Notes: generated from the letters alone by a model not told the origin. A stretch of 8,014 nt of DNA from an uncultured Porticoccus sp. (GCA_950063125.1 CATLZI010000089.1:1-8014), one strand, 5' to 3'. Shown: positions 1-6,715, counted from the first letter of the stretch. Numbers and translations: made by a program.

Positions 1-14
1 GGCAGTAAGCTGCC
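1..14. repeat. Small perfect hairpin just downstream of narK2
   Basis: The first 14 bases form an inverted repeat, GGCAG and CTGCC around a TAAG loop. It lies 20 bases beyond the narK2 stop codon, in what would be the narK2-narG gap if the usual gene order holds. No T-run follows it on the minus strand inside the window, so it is not recognisable as a terminator. The arms touch the window edge and could be longer. It may be an RNA-processing or attenuating hairpin, or chance. Confidence 0.3.
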
Positions 15-34
15 GACTCGGGTAGTGGCTTCAG

Positions 35-1699
35 TTACGGGTTGTAAAATTCGTCATCCTTTTTCGGGGCAAAGTCCTTTCCACAGTTTGGGCAGTGAAC
101 GAGGGTTTCAGCACGGTTTTTACGCAGGTAGAACCACCAGTTGATGCCGATACATACTGCGTAGAAAGCCGCAAAGCCGATCAGCGCTACTTCCGGGGTG
201 GTGGCGGTAATCTGTTCTCCAATAACCTTGGGGATGTAGAACGCGCCGTACGCGGCCACCGCGGAAGTCCAGCCCAGTACCGGGCCGGCCTGCTCTTTCG
301 GGAAGACCATGGCGATGGTGCGGAAGGTGGAGCCGTTGCCGATACCGGTGGCGGCGAACAGCACCAGGAACAGCAGAAAGAAGGGCAGGAAGAACTCCTC
401 AGGGGTCGCGGAGTTGTAGGCGGCTTTCATGTAGTAGGCTACGCCGAGGGCGCTGGCCACCATCACCACGGAGCAGATCTGGGTGACCATGGCGCCGCCC
501 AGCTTGTCGGCAATCCAGCCACCCACCGGGCGGATCAGCGCACCGATGAAGGGTCCCATCCAGGCATACATCAGGGCGCTGGGGCCGTTGACGTTGATGG
601 TGTCGTGGGTCATAACGCCATCCACCATGATGTGCTGGTAACCGAAGATTACCTTGATGGCCAGCGGGAAAGAGGCGGCAAAGCCGATGAACGAGCCGAA
701 GGTCATGGTGTAGATAACACTCATCACCCAGGTGTGCGGGTTATTGAAAATCTTGTACTGGCGAATCAGGCTGGTGCGAATGGCGCCGGGCAACATTTTC
801 AGCCAGAACACGGTGGAGCCGATCACCAGCACCATGACGATTTCTTTTGGTACACCAAAGCCGGAACCATTGGCGGACTCCGGTAACAGCAGCCACAGGC
901 CCACGGCGGCGGTGACGAAGCCAATCAGCAGCATACCCGCGATCATGCCAAAACTGACCACCGTATTCGGTAGGTCGGGTGACACCTCCTGGGAGCGTAT
1001 GTTGTTCATGCCGAACCAGCCGGCGAAGGCCAGTGGAATCAGCAGCACCAGCCAGATGTAACCGGCGTTGTGAATCCAGGTTTCACTGCCTGCGGGTATC
1101 TTGCCGATCAGGGTGCCGGAGGTGTTTTCCAGAATCATGGAATCACCGCCGAACAGACCAAACGTCATCACCAGCGGGATCAGGATCTGCATGGTAGTGA
1201 CCCCGAAATTGCCGAGTCCGGCGTTCAGTCCCAGTGCCAGCCCCTGTTGTTTCTTGGGAAAGAAGAAGCTGATGTTGGACATGGATGATGCGAAATTGCC
1301 GCCACCGAAGCCGGACAGCAGCGCCAGCGCCTGGAACACCCACAGTGGCGTGTTTTTATCCTGCAGGGCGATACCGGTACCGACGGCGGGGATCATCAAT
1401 AGCGCAGTGGTGAAGAAAATAGTGTTGCGCCCGCCGCACAGCCGGATAAAAAAGCTGCTGGGTATTCGCAGGGTGGCGCCGGTCAGGCCGGCAATGGCGG
1501 TGAGGGTGAACAGCTCGGATTGGGCGAATGGAAAACCCAGGTTCAGCATCTGTACCGTGATAATGCCCCAGTAGAGCCACACGGCAAATCCGCACAGCAG
1601 GCTGGGAATCGATATCCAGAGATTTCGAGTGGCAATCTTTTTGCCTTCTGATTCCCAGAACCGGGTATCTTCGACATCCCATTTTTGTAGATCGGCCAT
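35..1699 (-). CDS. narK2: Nitrate/nitrite transporter, NarK2 type (major facilitator superfamily)
   Basis: Inner-membrane transporter expected to exchange external nitrate for internal nitrite during nitrate respiration. Both NarK nitrate signatures are visible: a Gly/Asn-rich stretch ending in FFFP (about residues 130-148) and TGIGNGSTFRTIAMVFP (451-467). The two substrate-binding arginines of the family correspond to Arg78 in TLRIP and Arg390 in GALIRP. At 554 residues it is longer than the roughly 460-470 of E. coli NarK or Pseudomonas NarK2. The excess comes from a region between the sixth and seventh usual helices with two further hydrophobic segments (about 247-273 and 286-305), from enlarged loops, and from a hydrophilic tail with Cys536-Pro-Asn-Cys539. 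The ATG is preceded by GAGGAG (1707-1712) at 7 bases. It follows narK1 by 25 bases and is presumably cotranscribed with it and with genes beyond the left edge. Substrate direction is inferred from the family. Confidence 0.95.
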   Translation of the reverse strand: MADLQKWDVEDTRFWESEGKKIATRNLWISIPSLLCGFAVWLYWGIITVQMLNLGFPFAQSELFTLTAIAGLTGATLRIPSSFFIRLCGGRNTIFFTTALLMIPAVGTGIALQDKNTPLWVFQALALLSGFGGGNFASSMSNISFFFPKKQQGLALGLNAGLGNFGVTTMQILIPLVMTFGLFGGDSMILENTSGTLIGKIPAGSETWIHNAGYIWLVLLIPLAFAGWFGMNNIRSQEVSPDLPNTVVSFGMIAGMLLIGFVTAAVGLWLLLPESANGSGFGVPKEIVMVLVIGSTVFWLKMLPGAIRTSLIRQYKIFNNPHTWVMSVIYTMTFGSFIGFAASFPLAIKVIFGYQHIMVDGVMTHDTINVNGPSALMYAWMGPFIGALIRPVGGWIADKLGGAMVTQICSVVMVASALGVAYYMKAAYNSATPEEFFLPFFLLFLVLFAATGIGNGSTFRTIAMVFPKEQAGPVLGWTSAVAAYGAFYIPKVIGEQITATTPEVALIGFAAFYAVCIGINWWFYLRKNRAETLVHCPNCGKDFAPKKDDEFYNP

Positions 1700-1724
1700 G
1701 ATGGCTCTCCTCGTGAGTACAGTC

Positions 1725-3008
1725 TTATAACGTTAAAAAATCGTCGGCTTTTGCCTGATCCAGCCGGTGCCGAAATTGATCCAGTTTGATGGCGTAAAAC
1801 ATCAGCACCATGCAGCCCGCCAGCACTCCGTAGAGCAACATGAAGCAGGAACTGCGAATGCCGGTGAGGTCGGCCGCCAAACCGAACAGGATGGGCAGCG
1901 AGAAGCCGCCGAGAGCGCCGATGGCGGCCACCGCGCCGCCTACCACACCGACGTTATCCGGGTAATAGTCGTAGATAATCCGGTAAATACTGGCCTTGCC
2001 GAAGCCCATCGCCAGCCCCATTACGAAGGTCAGTAGTACGAACACCCACAGGTTGATGTGGATGTTGAGGAACAGATTCCGCTCGATGCCGTGGATGGTC
2101 ATGGTGGTGGGCGGGTAGGAGAGGAAAAACAGGCATACCAGACACACCCAGAACACTGACCAGTTGATGCGGCGGGCGCCAAAGTTGTCGGCGAACCAGC
2201 CCCCCAGGGCGCGAACAATGGCTGCCGGCAGGGTGAACAGCATGGTGACAAAAGAGGCGGTTTTCAGGTCGAGGCCGTATTCGCCCACATAGTACTGGGG
2301 CAGCCACAGGGTCAGGGCCAGAAAACCGCCGAACACAAAATAGTAGTAGAGGCCGAAGCGCCACACCCGCAGTTCCCGTAGGGGGCGCATTTCCTCCGTC
2401 CAGCATTGCCGGGACCTGGTTCGTTGGCTTCTGTCCGAGGGCGACCAGCTAAAGAACCAGAACAGTATCGCGATTGCCAGCAGCACAGTGCCGTAGATGT
2501 TGGGTACTGCCTGCCAACCATAAGAGAGGATAATCAACGGTGCCACCAGGTTGGTGATGGCGGCCCCGGCATTGCCGGCACCGAAGATACCCATGGCGGT
2601 GCCTTGTTGTGAGGCCGGGAACCAGCCGGAAACCAGGCTGATCCCGGTGGCAAAGGTGCCTCCGGCGATACCAAGTACCAAGCCGATACTGAGAAACTGC
2701 CCAAAGGTCCTGGCGTAGGGGAGGGTGAACAGCGCCAGCGCCACAATCAGCGATTGCACAAAAAATACCAGCCGACCGCCAAAATGCTCCGCCAGCACGC
2801 CGCTGATCAGTCGGGCCAGAGCACCGGTAAGAATCGGTGCCGCCACCAGCAGACCGAAGGCGGTTTCGCTCAGACTCAGGTCAGCTTTGATCTGCATGCC
2901 GAGAATGGCAAACAGGGTCCAGGCGGCAAAATGGGCGGCAAAGGCGGTTGTGCAGATACCGAGGCTGTACCACTGGAGTGGCCGGTTTTGTGACTGGACT
3001 GTGGTCAT
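1725..3008 (-). CDS. narK1: Nitrate transporter, NarK1 type (major facilitator superfamily)
   Basis: A 427-residue, roughly 12-helix inner-membrane protein of the NarK/NasA nitrate-nitrite porter family. Type I members are generally nitrate/proton symporters that start nitrate uptake before nitrite accumulates. The first signature is the Gly-rich segment GIAGGTFATG to GWFP (about residues 113-131) with GIFGAGNAG after it. The second is GFGKASIYRIIYDYYP (335-350). Candidate substrate arginines are Arg66 in GALARLISG and Arg266 in AIVRALGG. The length is normal for type I. It is the first gene of the minus-strand operon and is followed by narK2 after 25 bases. The pairing of a type I with a type II protein matches the Pseudomonas narK1K2 arrangement. 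The start codon follows GGGAG at a rather long 14 bases. It lies about 26 bases below a predicted transcription start controlled by an FNR/Anr box. Annotators may label it simply an MFS transporter. Confidence 0.92.
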   Translation of the reverse strand: MTTVQSQNRPLQWYSLGICTTAFAAHFAAWTLFAILGMQIKADLSLSETAFGLLVAAPILTGALARLISGVLAEHFGGRLVFFVQSLIVALALFTLPYARTFGQFLSIGLVLGIAGGTFATGISLVSGWFPASQQGTAMGIFGAGNAGAAITNLVAPLIILSYGWQAVPNIYGTVLLAIAILFWFFSWSPSDRSQRTRSRQCWTEEMRPLRELRVWRFGLYYYFVFGGFLALTLWLPQYYVGEYGLDLKTASFVTMLFTLPAAIVRALGGWFADNFGARRINWSVFWVCLVCLFFLSYPPTTMTIHGIERNLFLNIHINLWVFVLLTFVMGLAMGFGKASIYRIIYDYYPDNVGVVGGAVAAIGALGGFSLPILFGLAADLTGIRSSCFMLLYGVLAGCMVLMFYAIKLDQFRHRLDQAKADDFLTL

Positions 3009-3039
3009 GGGCTTTTCATTTTCTCCCGAATGTGGTTTG

Positions 3040-3045
3040 AATGTA
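3040..3045 (-). promoter_or_regulatory. Predicted -10 element of the narK1K2 promoter
   Basis: Read on the minus strand this is TACATT, matching TATAAT at four of six positions. Its centre lies 32 bases from the centre of the FNR/Anr box at 3068-3081, the geometry expected when an FNR-type activator binds at -41.5. The implied start is near 3034, giving a leader of about 26 bases before the narK1 ATG. The hexamer alone would be weak evidence; the spacing supports it. Confidence 0.5.
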
Positions 3046-3067
3046 GTAACAGTGAGTGGCCCCGGAC

Positions 3068-3081
3068 ATGACCTGTATCAA
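3068..3081 (-). promoter_or_regulatory. FNR/Anr-type box upstream of narK1
   Basis: On the minus strand the sequence is TTGAT-ACAG-GTCAT. The left half is perfect and the right half differs from the common Pseudomonas Anr half-site GTCAA only at the last base. FNR, Anr and Dnr family proteins activate nitrate-respiration genes at such sites when oxygen is low. The site lies about 41.5 bases upstream of the inferred narK1 start, the classic class II activating position. Which regulator (Anr, Dnr or FNR) binds cannot be told from the site. Confidence 0.7.
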
Positions 3082-3120
3082 TCATCGAACCGCTTGAATT
3101 TGATGGGGTTTTTGAAAGTA

Positions 3121-3135
3121 CTACCTAGGTGGTAG
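3121..3135. promoter_or_regulatory. Inverted repeat, possible NarL site in the narK1/narX divergent region
   Basis: CTACC and GGTAG form a perfect inverted repeat around TAGGT. TACCTAG (3122-3128) matches the NarL heptamer TACYYMT at six of seven positions. The opposite strand carries TACCACC (3134-3128), matching at five. The heptamers meet head to head with a one-base overlap, instead of the two-base gap of the usual 7-2-7 site, so this is not a canonical NarL site. Its centre is about 94 bases upstream of the inferred narK1 start. That would suit an upstream NarL site acting with the FNR-type box. The neighbouring narXL genes make NarL the first candidate ligand. Confidence 0.4.
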
Positions 3136-3152
3136 GTCGATTTTTTTTAAAA

Positions 3153-3173
3153 AACCTTAAATAACATAAGGTT
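3153..3173. repeat. 7-bp inverted repeat over AT-rich DNA upstream of narX
   Basis: AACCTTA (3153-3159) and TAAGGTT (3167-3173) are perfect complements around the 7-base spacer AATAACA. The element follows a T8-A6 tract (3141-3154) and covers the most promoter-like AT-rich stretch before narX, including TTAAAT and TAACAT. It could be an operator overlapping a narX -10 element, or a hairpin at the start of the narX leader. No -35 element of any quality accompanies it, so a narX promoter here is only suggested. Confidence 0.35.
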
Positions 3174-3237
3174 GTTTTTGGTTGTGGGGATGGGTGGAGT
3201 TGACTGCTCCGAAAGTGGATATTTGGTGGTAATAACC

Positions 3238-5109
3238 ATGGCAATGATGCTGACCGGCAGGAAATTGCGTTTTTCCCAATCGATTGCGATTCAGGTGTTG
3301 ATCCCGATGTTGGTGATCGGTCTGCTTGCTCTGTCGAGCATGCTGGTCTCCCTGCTGGTGACGCTTAACACCCAGCACGATGCCGAGGCGATCAATATTG
3401 CCGGTTCGATGCGGATGCAGACCTACCGTATTGCGGTACATCTGCAGCAGGCCGTGGCGGGAGAGGCAGATCCGAAAGATTTGACTGATACCCTGACGGA
3501 AGAGCGCCGCACTTTTTCTGAGAAGCTGTATCAATCGAGCATTGCCCGGGTGGCGGGCGAGCGAAGTGACATCAGTCTGAAACGCGCCTACCAGAGGGTG
3601 GTCACTAACTGGGAACAGCATATGGACCCGTTATTGTTGTCTCTGAGTTCTGCTGAACAGGGGAGGCTGGCGGCGGCCAGTCGGGAATACCTGGGGTATG
3701 TCGAGGAACACGTGGGCGATATTGACAGGTTGGTGCTGAGCATCCAGCAAAACACCGAGGAGAAAATTGAGCTATTGGGCATTTATGAAGGGCTCAGCAT
3801 TTTCCTGTCATTTCTGGCATTGGTGTTCATCGTCATGCGCACCGACCAGAACCTCGTTCGACCTCTGCAGGATCTGGTGCGGGCCGCCGAGCACACCAGT
3901 GTCGGGGATTTCTCCTACCGCACCTATTACGAGGCGGTCAATGAGATTGGCCTGCTGTGCAGTACCTTCAACGATATGTCCGCCAATCTGGCGCGACACT
4001 ATCGAAAACTGGAGGACATGGTGGATGAAAAAACCGCCCAGCTGCAGCGCTCCAACCAGATGCTGGATTTCCTCTACAACACTGCGCAGCGACTGTCGGA
4101 AGGGGTGGGAGGCAGTCACCAACCCTTCGGGGACATCTTGGCCGATCTGAAAGCGCTGACCGGGATCCCGTGTATTTCCCTGTGCCTGGCCAACGAGGCC
4201 AACACCGACAAATATGATTTGATTCTGCCTGCCGGGGAAGAACGCGATTGTCTGATCCGCGACTGTAAAAACTGTTTCATGCAGCCTGACAGTGATCATC
4301 AGACTCAGGGTGAGTCGTCATTTGCCATCGAGGATTCCAGCGACAATTTTGGCTTTCTGTATATCAACACTGGCCCCAATCTGGTGCTGGAGCCATGGCA
4401 ACAGCGGCTTATCGAAGCCGTGGTGGAACATCTGGCGGCGGCCATGGCGCTGCACTACCGGGAAGGGCTGAGTCGTCGGGTGATGCTGTTCGAGGAGCGC
4501 TCCATTATCGCCAGGGAGTTGCATGACTCTCTGGCTCAGTCCCTGTCCTACATGAAGATGCAAGTGGCGCGGCTGGTGCGGCTGTTTGATCGGGAGGCCC
4601 CGGAAGAGCAACTGCGCGAAGGCTTAGAGGATCTGCAGCAGGGATTGAATGCCGCCTATCGGCATTTGCGGGAACTACTGACGACTTTCCGGCTGAAACT
4701 GGATGCCCCGAGCCTTTACCAGGCATTGAAAGCCACGGTGGATGAATTTGATCGCCAAAGTGAGCAGACTGAGGTGAAGCTGGAGTTCCACTTGGGACAC
4801 TGTCCGTTGACCGCCAATGAGGATATCCATGTTTTGCAGATTATCCGCGAGGCCATCACCAATGCCTTCAAGCACGCCGGGGCCAATTGTATTGAATTGC
4901 GCTGTGAGCGAGGTGCCGATAACCGCGCAGTCTTCCGGGTGCTGGACGATGGTGTGGGGATTACCACTGACCCGGTCAAGGAGCATCACTACGGGCTTTC
5001 TACCATGCGGGAACGGGCGGAACTGTTACAGGGTACCCTGGATATACACCCCGGGGAGGAGGGGGGTACCGAAGTGGTTCTCAGTTTTATGCCAGATGCC
5101 TTTTCCTGA
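3238..5109 (+). CDS. narX: Nitrate/nitrite sensor histidine kinase NarX
   Basis: Membrane sensor that detects periplasmic nitrate and nitrite and phosphorylates NarL. In the 623-residue product, membrane helices at about 18-43 and 184-202 flank a periplasmic four-helix domain. That domain opens with the nitrate-binding P-box, INIAGSMRMQTYRI (52-65). A HAMP linker (about 203-255) and a coiled coil (255-285) follow. A central region then holds five cysteines (312, 316, 338, 343, 346), resembling the Cys cluster of NarX. The kinase core has His429 in ARELHDSLAQ, Asn542 in the N-box and DDGVGI (570-575), then a GLSTMRERA motif. I prefer the ATG at 3238, preceded by GGTGGT at a fair distance. Earlier in-frame starts (TTG 3172, ATG 3190) would add a hydrophilic stretch with no good ribosome site and would run into the inverted repeat. 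A 104-base gap separates it from narL. Confidence 0.93.
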   Translation: MAMMLTGRKLRFSQSIAIQVLIPMLVIGLLALSSMLVSLLVTLNTQHDAEAINIAGSMRMQTYRIAVHLQQAVAGEADPKDLTDTLTEERRTFSEKLYQSSIARVAGERSDISLKRAYQRVVTNWEQHMDPLLLSLSSAEQGRLAAASREYLGYVEEHVGDIDRLVLSIQQNTEEKIELLGIYEGLSIFLSFLALVFIVMRTDQNLVRPLQDLVRAAEHTSVGDFSYRTYYEAVNEIGLLCSTFNDMSANLARHYRKLEDMVDEKTAQLQRSNQMLDFLYNTAQRLSEGVGGSHQPFGDILADLKALTGIPCISLCLANEANTDKYDLILPAGEERDCLIRDCKNCFMQPDSDHQTQGESSFAIEDSSDNFGFLYINTGPNLVLEPWQQRLIEAVVEHLAAAMALHYREGLSRRVMLFEERSIIARELHDSLAQSLSYMKMQVARLVRLFDREAPEEQLREGLEDLQQGLNAAYRHLRELLTTFRLKLDAPSLYQALKATVDEFDRQSEQTEVKLEFHLGHCPLTANEDIHVLQIIREAITNAFKHAGANCIELRCERGADNRAVFRVLDDGVGITTDPVKEHHYGLSTMRERAELLQGTLDIHPGEEGGTEVVLSFMPDAFS

Positions 5110-5180
5110 GTAAAATGATCAACTATTCACCTGCGCCAGATCAATTTATTTTAAGGAGTGGCGTTCTAAACTAACCCTAT

Positions 5181-5189
5181 TGTGATAAT
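5181..5189 (+). promoter_or_regulatory. Extended -10 element, possible separate narL promoter
   Basis: TGTGATAAT reads as TG-n-GATAAT, with GATAAT at 5184-5189 matching TATAAT at five of six positions. It lies 24 bases before the narL ATG, leaving a leader of about 18 bases. No -35 hexamer is evident, which extended -10 promoters can tolerate. The 104-base narX-narL gap is longer than usual for a tightly coupled pair, which fits an internal promoter. It is a pattern-based prediction only. Confidence 0.4.
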
Positions 5190-5213
5190 GATGTACCTTT
5201 TGAAGAGGCGACC

Positions 5214-5870
5214 ATGAACGAGTCTAAAAGCAAATTGATCCTGGTGGATGACCACCCGTTACTGCGCAAGGGCGTACGCCAGCTATTGGCGCTGGAGGAC
5301 GATATGGAGGTGGTCGGTGAAGCCAGTAATGGTCGCGATGCGGTTGAATTGGTCAAGCGACAGGGACAGGACGTAGACCTCGTGCTGCTCGATCTGAGCA
5401 TGAAAGGCATGGATGGCATCGAGACTCTCCGGGAAATGCGCGAGGCGGGCGTGTGCTGCCGTATTGTGGTATTTACGGTTTCCGATGAGAGCAAAGATAT
5501 GCTGGCGGCGTTCAAGGCCGGAGCCGATGGCTATCTGCTGAAAGATATGGAACCAGCGGAGCTGGTGGAAAGAATCCGTGATGCCTGTATCGGCAAGATG
5601 GTGCTGTCACACGAGCTCACCGAGGTGCTGGCCAAGGCTTTTCGTGATAACGCCCGCCAGGAACAGGATTCAGGCTACGATGCGCTGACTCGTCGCGAAA
5701 AGGAAATCCTGCGCATGGTGTCTGCCGGGCTGAGCAACAAGCTGATTGGTCGCGAACTCGATATTGCTGAGGCGACGGTCAAGGTCCACGTTAAACACCT
5801 GCTGAAAAAACTCGGTTTGCGCTCACGGGTAGAGGCCGCTGTCTGGGCGGTGGAACACAAGAAAAATTAA
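5214..5870 (+). CDS. narL: Nitrate/nitrite response regulator NarL (LuxR/FixJ family)
   Basis: Cytoplasmic DNA-binding regulator that receives phosphate from NarX and controls nitrate-respiration genes such as narK and narG. The receiver domain (about residues 7-125) has the acidic pair Asp12-Asp13, phosphoacceptor Asp60 in LLDLSMKGMDG, Thr88 and Lys110, all in the usual places. A short linker leads to a LuxR-type helix-turn-helix (about 147-212) with LTRREKEIL and the recognition region ATVKVHVKHLLKKL. The length, 218 residues, is normal for NarL. The ATG is preceded by GAGG (5205-5208) at 5 bases. Its position directly after narX makes it the cognate regulator. NarL and NarP are similar, so the name rests mainly on the narX linkage. 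Confidence 0.93.
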   Translation: MNESKSKLILVDDHPLLRKGVRQLLALEDDMEVVGEASNGRDAVELVKRQGQDVDLVLLDLSMKGMDGIETLREMREAGVCCRIVVFTVSDESKDMLAAFKAGADGYLLKDMEPAELVERIRDACIGKMVLSHELTEVLAKAFRDNARQEQDSGYDALTRREKEILRMVSAGLSNKLIGRELDIAEATVKVHVKHLLKKLGLRSRVEAAVWAVEHKKN

Positions 5871-5903
5871 TGTGAATCATTTCTTCCGAGCGGAGTTTCT
5901 CCT

Positions 5904-6389
5904 ATGGGCTCGTCTTATCTACCTCGCGCGGTCTGGCTGGCACGTGCCGAAACCCTGGTTTTCCCACTCTGTCGCCAGGTGCCTTTTCGAATACAGCAAT
6001 GGTTGCTGGAAAATGTACTTCAGCAATTGCTGGCGGAGGCTTCTGCTGAAGGTGAGCTGGCATTCCTCGAAGGTCGAACCCTGGAAATCCGGGTGACCGA
6101 TATGGGTGTCGGTTGGCACATTATTGGCTGCCATCCCCGTTTGTTGGTCTTGCCGCCGAACGACACAGCCGATGTCACTATTCTTGGTCGCGCCAGAGCG
6201 TTTGTGTTACTCGCCTCTGGTCGCGAAGACCCCGATACGCTGTTTTTCCGTCGCGAGCTTTGCCTGGAGGGTGATACTGAACTGGGCCTTGGAGTGAAAA
6301 ACCTTCTGGACAGCATAGAACGCGATGTCTTGCCCCTGCCGTTAAGACGGTTGTTGTCGGGTGCGGGGGCCATGGCAAATGGTATTTAA
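5904..6389 (+). CDS. ubiT: UbiT, SCP2-domain accessory factor of oxygen-independent ubiquinone synthesis
   Basis: A 161-residue protein of the YhbT/UbiT family. An SCP2 (sterol carrier) lipid-binding domain spans about residues 30-138, and the family hallmark [20 protein letters not shown] is at about 116-135. In E. coli, UbiT works with the U32 proteins UbiU and UbiV, which hydroxylate ubiquinone precursors without oxygen. UbiT is thought to bind the lipid intermediates. GGAG (5892-5895) stands 8 bases before the ATG. The gene begins 33 bases after narL on the same strand, so it is probably read at least partly with narXL. The placement makes sense because nitrate reductase draws electrons from quinol under anoxia. 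ubiU and ubiV are not in the window. Its stop overlaps that of the convergent VF530 gene by 4 bases. Confidence 0.85.
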   Translation: MGSSYLPRAVWLARAETLVFPLCRQVPFRIQQWLLENVLQQLLAEASAEGELAFLEGRTLEIRVTDMGVGWHIIGCHPRLLVLPPNDTADVTILGRARAFVLLASGREDPDTLFFRRELCLEGDTELGLGVKNLLDSIERDVLPLPLRRLLSGAGAMANGI

Positions 6390-6628
6390 ACGATTCTCCG
6401 GGGGGAGTGCCTTTCAAAGGTCGAGAGATACAAATCCTCGACCTTTTCTCTGGCCCACGGGGTTTTACGCAGGAAGGTCAGCGATGACTTGATGGACGGG
6501 GCATTTTTAAAACACTTGATATCAATTCGCCGGGCCAGGCCATCCCAATCGTAGTGCTCCACCAGCGCCGTGACAATTTGCTGCAAGGTCACGCCATGTA
6601 GGGGATTATTCGGTTGCTGATTGCTCAT
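6386..6628 (-). CDS. VF530 family (DUF2132) small protein
   Basis: An 80-residue protein that matches the VF530/DUF2132 family along its whole length. It has the N-terminal NNPLHGVTL motif (7-15), a central helix with [14 protein letters not shown], then IKCFKNAP and the conserved [20 protein letters not shown] (53-72). VF530 from Vibrio fischeri has a solved structure and a suggested DNA-binding role, but the cellular function is not established. The product would be small, soluble and basic. A short C-terminal extension ([12 protein letters not shown]) follows the conserved part. The DNA for this tail forms a strong hairpin that probably serves the opposite strand. The ATG has only a weak ribosome site, TGGA about 8 bases upstream. 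The stop shares TTAA with the convergent ubiT stop. No link with nitrate metabolism is evident. Confidence 0.88.
   Translation of the reverse strand: MSNQQPNNPLHGVTLQQIVTALVEHYDWDGLARRIDIKCFKNAPSIKSSLTFLRKTPWAREKVEDLYLSTFERHSPRRIV
6416..6450 (+). terminator. Terminator-like hairpin for ubiT, inside the VF530 coding region
   Basis: AAAGGTCGAG (6416-6425) and CTCGACCTTT (6437-6446) pair perfectly over 10 bp around an 11-base loop. On the plus strand the stem is followed by T and then CTCT, giving a TTTT run from 6444. It begins 27 bases after the ubiT stop, a natural place to end the narXL-ubiT transcript. It lies wholly within the C-terminal codons of the minus-strand VF530 gene. The T-run is short, so termination efficiency is uncertain. 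Confidence 0.55.
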
Positions 6629-6657
6629 CAGATTGATCCATCACTATTGTTGAAGTG

Positions 6658-6666
6658 TTTATACCA
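6658..6666 (-). promoter_or_regulatory. Extended -10 element, likely promoter of the VF530 gene
   Basis: On the minus strand this reads TGGTATAAA, an extended -10 (TG-n-TATAAA) with five of six matches to TATAAT. It lies in the 87-base gap between the P450 stop and the VF530 start. The implied transcription start is about 23 bases before the ATG. The upstream GTCATT at 18 bases is a poor -35. It suggests that VF530 is transcribed separately from the P450 gene. Confidence 0.45.
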
Positions 6667-6715
6667 CTACTACGATCAGTAAATGACTGCCCATTAATAC
6701 GGTGATTGTAAATCA

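Noticed and set aside
95..886. Long plus-strand open frame (263 codons) opposite narK2
   Set aside because: It is antisense to a clear transporter. Its composition is unusually rich in His, Gly and Glu, as expected from reading the complement of membrane-protein codons, and no family is recognisable.
3077..3089. Possible IHF site next to the FNR-type box
   Set aside because: TATCAA fits the first half of WATCAANNNNTTR, but the second half reads CGA and matches at only one base. It overlaps the FNR-type box and is too weak to claim, although IHF acts at some nar promoters.
3172..3237. Upstream in-frame starts for NarX (TTG 3172, ATG 3190)
   Set aside because: They would add 22 or 16 residues that do not look like part of NarX and have no good ribosome site. 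The TTG also falls inside an inverted repeat.
3157..3621. Minus-strand open frame (154 codons) spanning the start of narX
   Set aside because: It overlaps the NarX P-box region and is not recognisable. The narX reading is strongly supported on the other strand.
3808..4299. Minus-strand open frame (163 codons) opposite the middle of narX
   Set aside because: It lies wholly within the well-supported NarX coding region and shows no domain or ribosome site. I treat it as a mirror of narX codon use.
5194..5200. Single NarL-like heptamers (TACCTTT here, TACCACT at 6662-6668)
   Set aside because: Lone six-of-seven matches to a degenerate heptamer arise often by chance, and neither has a partner at the right spacing.
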